Assembly: GCA_902775075.1 (NCBI GenBank)
Contig: CACYKX010000110.1
Span: 10,042 to 17,694 of the forward strand
Length of the DNA stretch: 7,653 bases
Reading direction: 5' to 3'
Source: an uncultured Prevotellaceae bacterium
Lineage (GTDB): Bacteria; Bacteroidota; Bacteroidia; Bacteroidales; Bacteroidaceae
In this document: piece after piece, positions 1-4,300 of the stretch
How positions within the stretch are numbered: the stretch's first letter is position 1
Layout: every line of letters begins with the position of its first letter
Program-made: the position numbers and the translations under genes
Notes under the pieces: generated by a model
What the model was told of the DNA's origin: nothing
Databases searched by the model: none
What the model saw: the letters and a program-made list of their open reading frames with translations, nothing else

Positions 1-70
1 CTAACGACTTTCTTTAGGGTTAATTGGTTAACATCTTTATGCTAGAATACAACTAACAGTAATTTCAACA

Positions 71-99
71 AAAAAGGTTGCTCAATGAGCAACCTTTTT
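71..99. terminator. Strong bidirectional rho-independent terminator
   Basis: A perfect 13-bp stem (AAAAAGGTTGCTC at 71-83 pairing with GAGCAACCTTTTT at 87-99) closes on the 3-nt loop AAT. The outer five pairs are A/T, so the stem itself supplies a T-run in either direction. On the minus strand it lies about 87 nt past the stop of the gene at 186-617 and would end the AlbA_2 operon. On the plus strand it could end a gene lying left of the window. Confidence 0.85.
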
Positions 100-185
100 G
101 CTATTATAAATCTTTGCTTAGTAGTTATTGGGAAGGAGTACTTGATTTGGCAGATCCTCGACAGCGTGGCTTTTTTGAACACTAT

Positions 186-617
186 TTACGTTGATAATAC
201 TCTTTCAATATTCTTTTCGTATTGTTCACGAGTTAGTTTATAACGTTTCAAAGCGTCTGCGAGAGCTACCCCACGGGCAACAGCGCCATAGACGCCCATA
301 ACTTTTAGGTCAAAAATAGATATTTCCTTACCGATGAGCTCAGCGTGCATTTCTGTTGTATAATGGTCATAAAGTTCTGTTGGTTTCTCACCTTGTGCTT
401 CCACATACACATAGTTCGAATAGTAACGCCCATTATCAATAAAGGCCACGATTCTACGAATCATCAATTCATCCCATCCTATTAGGAACTTTCGCCTATT
501 CAAATGCCTATAAGTGGTAATGTTTAACGCACTTCCTGCTCTGAACCACCAAATGGGATCTTTTACCCCAATAATGCTTTTCTTAAATTTCATGGGAGGT
601 TCCAATAACCTGGACAA
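186..617 (-). CDS. Uncharacterised Bacteroidota protein with damaged N-terminus
   Basis: I do not recognise a named function. The product is a soluble-looking protein with no signal peptide or membrane segment. It has an aromatic, basic N-terminal half (PIWWFRAG, RRKFLIGWDEL, VAFIDNGRYYSNYVYVE) and a C-terminal part with a glycine/alanine-rich helix (VMGVYGAVARGVALADAL) followed by a tyrosine-rich helix. It reads like a conserved accessory-region family of Bacteroidota, which is inference. The 617 start is TTG; the first ATG in frame is at 593. The frame stays open upstream to about 686 and that extension (NPGYRGLVEFKKARDIHRHL) looks like protein, so the true N-terminus probably lies further up. 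The natural ATG at 690, 4 bp after the AlbA_2 stop, is in another frame and stops at 649, which suggests a one-base frameshift. The gene is co-oriented with the AlbA_2 gene and probably co-transcribed with it. Confidence 0.75.
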   Translation of the reverse strand: MSRLLEPPMKFKKSIIGVKDPIWWFRAGSALNITTYRHLNRRKFLIGWDELMIRRIVAFIDNGRYYSNYVYVEAQGEKPTELYDHYTTEMHAELIGKEISIFDLKVMGVYGAVARGVALADALKRYKLTREQYEKNIERVLST

Positions 618-648
618 GTGACGGTGAATGTCTCTTGCCTTCTTAAAT

Positions 649-690
649 TCAACCAGACCTCTGTAGCCAGGATTTGTATTGACGGTTCAT
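649..690 (-). other. Probable original start of the 186-617 gene, out of frame
   Basis: An ATG at 690 lies 4 bp after the TGA (697-695) of the upstream gene, ideal operon spacing. It opens only 13 codons (MNRQYKSWLQRSG) before TGA at 651-649. Moving one base within about 660-672 would join MNRQYKS to GYRGLVEFKKARD in the frame of the downstream gene. It is either a genuine frameshift mutation, a sequencing error, or (less likely) programmed frameshifting. Confidence 0.5.
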
Positions 691-694
691 AATA

Positions 695-2080
695 TCAGTT
701 GACGTTATTCTTCACAAATACCCACATTCCGTCATTATCCTTGCCTTCATGCTTTAGAATGCCTTTCTTTTGCAATGTAGAAAGGTCACGTTCGATGGTA
801 CGTTGGCTCACCGACAAAGTCTCCGACATTTGTTTGCCCGTGATTGTCGGAGACCCTTTGATGAGATTGAGGATTTTCTGCTGACGCTCAGTGAGTTTCG
901 TCTCCGACACGTCTCCGTCATGGTCTCCGACATTCGAGGTGTCGGAAGAGGCGAAGATGATGGTTTGAAATTGAGTCGGAGTAGATTTGAAAACAGGCTT
1001 CAGTTCATCCTTATATCCATCCAACGCCTTTGTTTCGTTGCAGATGCGTGTGAGTCCGCTGCCTCGCTTTTCCATATAATCAAGTTGAGCCATCACATTC
1101 GCAAGGATAGGATTGCGTCTTTCAGAAGAAACATCTTTGATATCTAAATCCTGTATCAGCATGCCATTGTACATTCCACCAGGAGAGGTGGCGGTTAGAC
1201 GGTCATCGTATATGTCAAGATGTACCTCGCCACCCATAACGGTATAGTCACGATGGATGAAATGGTTTACCATTGCTTCAAGAACGGCACGTTCTGCATA
1301 CTCTGGTTTGTTTTTTCTTCCATCAGGCAGTTTCTCCCAGCCTTTCTTTGTGTTGGATTTCACAAAGTTCATGGCTTCGCGAAGAAGCATGAGGACATTG
1401 CCCGTAAATTCAGCATCGTTGATGGCATCACCCTTTTCCTTTCCATCCCATCGTGTGCAGTATAGACGAGATTGCCACAATGGGCAGTCATCAGCAAACA
1501 AAGCACCTGCATTCGTAAGGTTCCCTGCACCAGTTACCAATCCAAAGGACAACAGATATTTCTTGTCCCATTCTTGTTTGGTGCGGTCTTTGAAAGTATT
1601 CGTCAATATCGTAAAGGAATAGTCCTCTGCTTTATAATCTGTGTGTAGAGAATCGAAGGTTTTGTTCGAGCCTTTCAGCACCAAGCGTACCATTTGCTCT
1701 GCCGTGGCAGGAAGACTCTCATCACCAACACGAACAAAGGCTATGCGCTGACCATCGCCAACGTAGTAATATGGTGTGTAATGCCCGGCATTGACTTTGA
1801 GCTGCAAGATCCGCAAGCCATCCATATCATGAGGAATCATTTCCACCTCTGGCAGGGGATCCATGTAATCACGAATCTTACTACTGATAGCTTCGCAAAC
1901 ATGCTGTACATCATCGAGTCCTTTGACGATGCCATCATTATCAATCCCAAAGAAAAGTGAACCACCCAAACCGTTGGCAAAAGCACTTACGCTCTTCAAC
2001 CAACTTTTAGGCTTCTTTTCTTCAAGCATCACCTTGAAATCGTATGCAGTACATTCAGCTATCAAAGTATTTAATTCCAT
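695..2080 (-). CDS. AlbA_2/RecG-like ATP-binding regulator with C-terminal HTH
   Basis: A putative transcriptional regulator of the COG2865 type, 461 residues from the ATG at 2080. An alternative TTG at 2116 adds 12 residues, but it lies within about 10 bp of the -7 box, so the ATG is preferred. Residues about 12-130 form an AlbA_2 (Schlafen-like) domain: EEKKP, SVSAFANGLGGSLFFGIDNDG and FVRVGDESLPA. Residues about 260-375 match the GHKL-like HATPase_c_4 part: an NHFIHRDY helix, LDIYDDRLTATSPGG, and EKRGSGLTRI. An acidic linker (379-395) leads to a winged HTH at about 396-445 (LTERQQKILNLI, VSQRTIERDLSTLQKKGIL). All domains look complete. Proteins like this often accompany restriction-modification and other defence genes, where their exact role is unknown. 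It is the first gene of a two-gene minus-strand unit with its own promoter. Confidence 0.9.
   Translation of the reverse strand: MELNTLIAECTAYDFKVMLEEKKPKSWLKSVSAFANGLGGSLFFGIDNDGIVKGLDDVQHVCEAISSKIRDYMDPLPEVEMIPHDMDGLRILQLKVNAGHYTPYYYVGDGQRIAFVRVGDESLPATAEQMVRLVLKGSNKTFDSLHTDYKAEDYSFTILTNTFKDRTKQEWDKKYLLSFGLVTGAGNLTNAGALFADDCPLWQSRLYCTRWDGKEKGDAINDAEFTGNVLMLLREAMNFVKSNTKKGWEKLPDGRKNKPEYAERAVLEAMVNHFIHRDYTVMGGEVHLDIYDDRLTATSPGGMYNGMLIQDLDIKDVSSERRNPILANVMAQLDYMEKRGSGLTRICNETKALDGYKDELKPVFKSTPTQFQTIIFASSDTSNVGDHDGDVSETKLTERQQKILNLIKGSPTITGKQMSETLSVSQRTIERDLSTLQKKGILKHEGKDNDGMWVFVKNNVN
819..931. repeat. Cluster of 9-bp GTCTCCGAC repeats inside the AlbA_2 gene
   Basis: GTCTCCGAC occurs at 819-827, 900-908 and 923-931, with a one-base variant (GTCTCCGTC) at 911-919 and an inverted copy at 846-854. 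The last three direct copies are 11-12 bp apart, about one helical turn. They encode the linker and HTH region (for example VGDHDGDVSE), so protein-level linker expansion is the plain explanation. A regulatory site is possible but unproven. Confidence 0.7.
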
Positions 2081-2117
2081 TCTAAATGACTTGCCAATAA
2101 TATGGTTCCTATACAAT

Positions 2118-2131
2118 ACCTTTCAAAGGTA
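2118..2131 (-). promoter_or_regulatory. -7 promoter box of the AlbA_2 gene, within a palindrome
   Basis: Reading the minus strand, TACCTTTG (2131-2124) fits the Bacteroidota -7 consensus TAnnTTTG and lies 43 bp upstream of the ATG at 2080. It overlaps a perfect inverted repeat (ACCTTT-G-AAAGGT, 2118-2130), which could be an operator for self-regulation by the encoded HTH protein. No clear TTTG -33 box is visible. Confidence 0.55.
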
Positions 2132-2311
2132 CACATTTTTATTGAGAAGAAAGCATAAAATCATTGTTTAGAGCATAATTTAAGCAAATTTTATCTAAAA
2201 ACACATTTATTGGAGAGTAAAAGTTGTGATAATGGAAGATGTTGGAGTATCTTTTGCAAAACATAATAGGAATAATGCAATTATAAATCAAGATTTCTTT
2301 CCTTTCCTCCC
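2132..2311. other. AT-rich spacer without a supported gene
   Basis: This stretch separates the AlbA_2 promoter from the small ORF at 2312-2440. It is AT-rich, and I see no convincing gene, RNA or repeat in it. A 63-codon minus-strand reading frame (2139-2330) covers it but has an erratic composition and overlaps the better small ORF. Confidence 0.5.
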
Positions 2312-2440
2312 TTAGACTTTCCAAATGCACATACCTCCTTCATTTACCACAACAAACTCCATTGCGCATTCATCAAAGTCGTCTTTTATACAAACCGCCT
2401 TTGTCTTAGATAATTTTCTAAATAATTCAAGTTTGTCCAT
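2312..2440 (-). CDS. Small 42-residue hypothetical protein
   Basis: This short frame runs from ATG at 2440 to TAA at 2312. The product starts MDKLELFRKLSKTKAV and ends MCIWKV. Its composition looks like real protein: an amphipathic basic helix, an acidic stretch (KDDFDECAMEF), then a short hydrophobic beta-like segment. It has no signal peptide or membrane segment. A good -7 box (TACTTTTG) lies 32 bp upstream of the ATG, which supports expression as a separate unit. I do not recognise the family. It may be an intact microprotein or the remaining start of a longer gene. It is divergent from the HTH gene at 2694, so the intervening 250 bp is a divergent promoter region. Confidence 0.5.
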   Translation of the reverse strand: MDKLELFRKLSKTKAVCIKDDFDECAMEFVVVNEGGMCIWKV

Positions 2441-2471
2441 AAGTTTTATATTTATTCACATCAATACATAA

Positions 2472-2479
2472 CAAAAGTA
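2472..2479 (-). promoter_or_regulatory. -7 promoter box of the 42-residue ORF
   Basis: On the minus strand, TACTTTTG (2479-2472) matches TAnnTTTG exactly and lies 32 bp before the ATG at 2440. No convincing -33 TTTG is seen at 19-21 bp spacing. Confidence 0.5.
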
Positions 2480-2557
2480 ATGCATAAGATTAACATGAGA
2501 CCTAGAGAAAAATTGAATTTCTTGACGCCATCAGAATGCTTTTACGAAAAAATATCG

Positions 2558-2565
2558 TAAATTTG
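2558..2565 (+). promoter_or_regulatory. Possible upstream plus-strand -7 box
   Basis: TAAATTTG matches TAnnTTTG exactly. The -33 region around 2539-2543 has only a TTTT run, so this is weaker than the promoter at 2629-2660. It could give a second, longer transcript of the HTH gene. Confidence 0.35.
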
Positions 2566-2597
2566 CACTTGCTAGTTGAATTCAGGATTTAACGTGC

Positions 2598-2620
2598 AGA
2601 ATGTGAATGTTTTAGAATGT
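2598..2620 (+). repeat. Three GAATGT repeats just upstream of the HTH promoter
   Basis: GAATGT occurs at 2599-2604, 2605-2610 and 2615-2620; two of the copies extend to AGAATGT. The group ends 8 bp before the -33 box. A small direct-repeat array here could be an operator for an activator or for the downstream HTH protein; this is inference from position only. Confidence 0.45.
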
Positions 2621-2628
2621 TAACGCGA

Positions 2629-2660
2629 TTTGGTGGAAAAGATATACTGGAGTAACTTTG
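2629..2660 (+). promoter_or_regulatory. Consensus Bacteroidota promoter for the HTH/primase genes
   Basis: A TTTG -33 box (2629-2632) and a TAACTTTG -7 box (2653-2660) are separated by exactly 20 bp, the classic arrangement for the Bacteroidota primary sigma factor. Transcription should start near 2667 and give a leader of roughly 27 nt before the ATG at 2694. Confidence 0.75.
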
Positions 2661-2693
2661 TACCGCAATTCAGATTAATATCAATCGCTATAT

Positions 2694-3044
2694 ATGAGAA
2701 AAATTACAGTATGTGACCAAGTCGCACTCATTGCTCTTGCAGGTGAATCCATGGTATGCTACATCGGTTTGCACAATGTTGTCCAACTTGATGTTATTGC
2801 CTCATTATTAGGATTAGTCTTCAACTCATCTTTTCTGTCCTTTCTCTATTACCATAGTTTTAGACGAGTCCTTGCTGGCAAGTCCTACAAGCCAGAAGGC
2901 ACAAAGAAGCTCATGTTCAAACGCTCTGAGCTGTACGAGTGGCTGGAGAGTAAGGGCATCAGCAAAGAACCGACTCCCGATGTAGAGGCCATTCTCGCCT
3001 CTCTGCAGAAAGGTGTTCGTCACAAACCAGGTTCAATCAAATAA
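2694..3044 (+). CDS. Excisionase-type helix-turn-helix DNA-binding protein
   Basis: A protein of 116 residues. The segment LDVIASLLGL (about 32-41) followed by a helix and then YKPEGTKKLMFKRSELYEWLESKG (about 65-88, with the Phe-Lys-Arg wing strand and the Glu-Leu-x-x-Trp-Leu helix) fits the HTH_17/excisionase fold. In that fold a helix-turn-helix is followed by a wing ending in a xxFxRSELxxWL helix. The tail (PTPDVEAILASLQKG) is also typical of small HTH genes that head Bacteroidota mobile-element replication modules. The first 30 residues are hydrophobic and not recognised; an internal ATG at 2751 is an alternative start. The gene lies under a consensus promoter and is followed after 11 bp by the deleted primase-helicase gene. 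It could control replication or excision of the element. The central helix (NSSFLSFLYYHSF) is unusually aromatic, so some decay cannot be excluded. Confidence 0.65.
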   Translation: MRKITVCDQVALIALAGESMVCYIGLHNVVQLDVIASLLGLVFNSSFLSFLYYHSFRRVLAGKSYKPEGTKKLMFKRSELYEWLESKGISKEPTPDVEAILASLQKGVRHKPGSIK

Positions 3045-3055
3045 AAAAAATTGGT

Positions 3056-3435
3056 ATGGAAGACGAAATCAAATATATGCGCATAGGCACCTCTTTATAC
3101 AAGGTCGTCCGAAAGCCTGGGCTCAGCGGTTCTATGACCAAGACCATCATCCAATGGTCATACGGAGCTATCCGACAGGATGAATCCAAGGAGTATATCA
3201 TCAATATCCCCAAGTATGACGGTTTCTGCATTGTGCCAGATAACATCACATCAAAATGGACAAAGCGCAGGTCAAGCGAATACTCAAAGACCTGTGGAAG
3301 GTGTCTCATGCTGACAATGCGCTATCTTACTCCACATATATCATAGACAGAGACAACACTACAGGCTATGCTGAAGTGCGTCGCATCGGGCGGTTCTATA
3401 CCGTCAGTCGTGACAACATTTCTCATCTCTTATAA
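3056..3435 (+). pseudogene. Primase-helicase (DUF5906-like) with a large internal deletion
   Basis: Two pieces of one family lie in different frames. Piece 1 starts at ATG 3056 and gives about 66 residues (RIGTSLYKVVRKP, IIQWSYGAIRQD, IPKYDGFCIVPDN). It looks like the N-terminus of the primase-helicase of Bacteroidota mobilisable elements. Piece 2, in another frame, is 3256-3435 (VKRILKDLWKV, ALSYSTYIID, VRRIGRFYTVSRD), matching my recollection of the C-terminus of the same family. The central part, including the Walker A/B helicase core that normally spans several hundred residues, is absent. The frame of piece 1 runs on to 3346, but that tail is non-protein-like. The junction lies near 3250-3260. 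Piece 2 has its own ATG at 3256 and could be made as a 59-residue peptide. No helicase activity is expected. The family assignment is from memory of conserved segments. Confidence 0.6.
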
Positions 3436-3735
3436 TATATTGTTGAATAAAAGAACAAAAGCCATTGGTTACAAGATATTTAATATCTCAACAAACATTC
3501 AACAACCTTTCAATAAAGAAAGAAATATGGTGAGGTGAGTACCCTGTATCATCTGGCATTTTGATGAACACTACCACTTCAATCATGTGGCTTGTTGAAG
3601 GGCTGTATTGCTGAATACATGGCACCTATGCACAAGGGCTCACCGTTTCATCAAATTCAACGGAGATTTTGAATCTTCTTTTCTTGACCGAATACAATTT
3701 TCAAATATTTATAACACCACTAAAGTTTCAGAACT
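3436..3735. other. 300-bp non-coding gap between element genes
   Basis: I find no convincing gene here. The stretch holds nested inverted repeats at 3440-3505, a weak 6-bp inverted repeat (CTTCAA/TTGAAG, around 3578-3601) and a small GTATT/AATAC hairpin near 3606-3619. No TAnnTTTG box is visible on the plus strand, so the promoter of the gene at 3736 is not identified. The frame at 3608-3868 lacks protein character. An origin of replication or transfer would be plausible here but cannot be shown. Confidence 0.5.
3440..3505. repeat. Nested inverted repeats
   Basis: TTGTTGAAT (3440-3448) and its exact inverse ATTCAACAA (3497-3505) flank a central palindrome, GATATT-T-AATATC (3475-3487). The arrangement immediately follows the primase-helicase remnant. 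It could be a terminator-like structure or part of an origin; there is no T-tract after it. Confidence 0.5.
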
Positions 3736-4119
3736 ATGGATCCAGATTCTTCATTTAACAACTCAGGCGTTTCAAGTACTCCAAGCAGACCAACGTACAA
3801 TAATGGCGCTGGTTATCAGAACAACAATCAGGTTTCACAACGTCCCAATGAAGCACAAAGGGATATGACACCCCATGTCAATCAAGAAGGAACCAAACCA
3901 ACGACAACATCTGTTGCAACTACCCAAACAGACTGGGTACGTTTCAACACCATCTGTAACAAAGAACTCGTTGACAAGGTTCGTGCTATTGCCGACCGCA
4001 ACCACAGTAGCATCCGTGATGTCGTTGAACTGATGTTCCGTAGGTGCATCAACGCATACGAACAGAAGAACGGTATCATCACTATTGAACAAAAGAAACC
4101 GCTGGAAGAATTGTTCTAA
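3736..4119 (+). CDS. DNA-binding protein, disordered N-terminus and RHH-like C-terminus
   Basis: This 127-residue protein has two parts. Residues about 1-65 are rich in Ser, Asn, Gln, Pro and Thr and look disordered (NNSGVSSTPSRPTYNNGAG, PTTTSVATTQT). Residues about 67-110 (WVRFNTICNKELVDKVRAIADRNHSSIRDVVELMFRRCINAYE) have the strand-helix-helix pattern of ribbon-helix-helix proteins: a short strand, then a basic helix, then a second helix starting with Ser-Ile-Arg. In Bacteroidota such proteins serve as mobilisation accessory factors, partition proteins or antitoxins. The neighbourhood favours a mobile-element role, but no relaxase, ParA or toxin is in the window. The ATG at 3736 has no clear Shine-Dalgarno sequence, as is usual in the phylum. 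The gene looks intact and converges with the helicase gene, with a hairpin between them. Confidence 0.7.
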   Translation: MDPDSSFNNSGVSSTPSRPTYNNGAGYQNNNQVSQRPNEAQRDMTPHVNQEGTKPTTTSVATTQTDWVRFNTICNKELVDKVRAIADRNHSSIRDVVELMFRRCINAYEQKNGIITIEQKKPLEELF

Positions 4120-4195
4120 AGGCATAACGAGTAATTTGGCGCCATTGTTTCACTTGTGCTACATCCCACAATGAAACAATGGCGTTTCTATGCCT
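4120..4195. terminator. Large nested hairpin between convergent genes
   Basis: CGCCATTGTTTCA (4140-4152) pairs perfectly with TGAAACAATGGCG (4172-4184). The stem continues inward, after a bulged C, with TTGTG/CACAA around an 8-nt loop. Outer arms AGGCATA (4120-4126) and TATGCCT (4189-4195) pair as well. It begins right at the stop of the 3736-4119 gene and is followed by TTT on the plus strand, so a terminator is the natural reading, though the T-tract is short. Confidence 0.65.
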
Positions 4196-4273
4196 AAAGG
4201 AGGCTTGTTATGATATACCTCATTCCTCATGGGCACGTCATTGTGTCTTTTCTTAACAGAATCATCATTGTAA

Positions 4274-4295
4274 GCAGAGGGGCTTGCCCTTCTGC
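4274..4295 (-). terminator. Weak possible terminator of the helicase gene
   Basis: GCAGA-G-GGGC (4274-4283) pairs with GCCC-T-TCTGC (4286-4295), with one mismatch, just past the helicase stop at 4301. No T-tract follows on the minus strand, so function is uncertain. The hairpin at 4120-4195 may serve this gene too. Confidence 0.3.
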
Positions 4296-4300
4296 CACAA

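Noticed and set aside
1..70. End of a plus-strand gene at the left edge
   Set aside because: All three plus frames stop within 45 nt and show no recognisable protein, so no gene can be supported.
770..1622. Several plus-strand ORFs opposite the AlbA_2 gene
   Set aside because: All are antisense shadows of a gene with clear domain motifs and a promoter in the other direction.
2139..2330. 63-codon minus-strand ORF
   Set aside because: Erratic composition, overlaps the better-supported 42-residue ORF and has no promoter of its own.
3037..3309. 90-codon minus-strand ORF
   Set aside because: Antisense to the primase-helicase fragments, which show recognisable family segments.
3608..3868. 86-codon plus-strand ORF
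   Set aside because: It overlaps the start of the 3736-4119 gene in another frame and lacks a coherent protein pattern.
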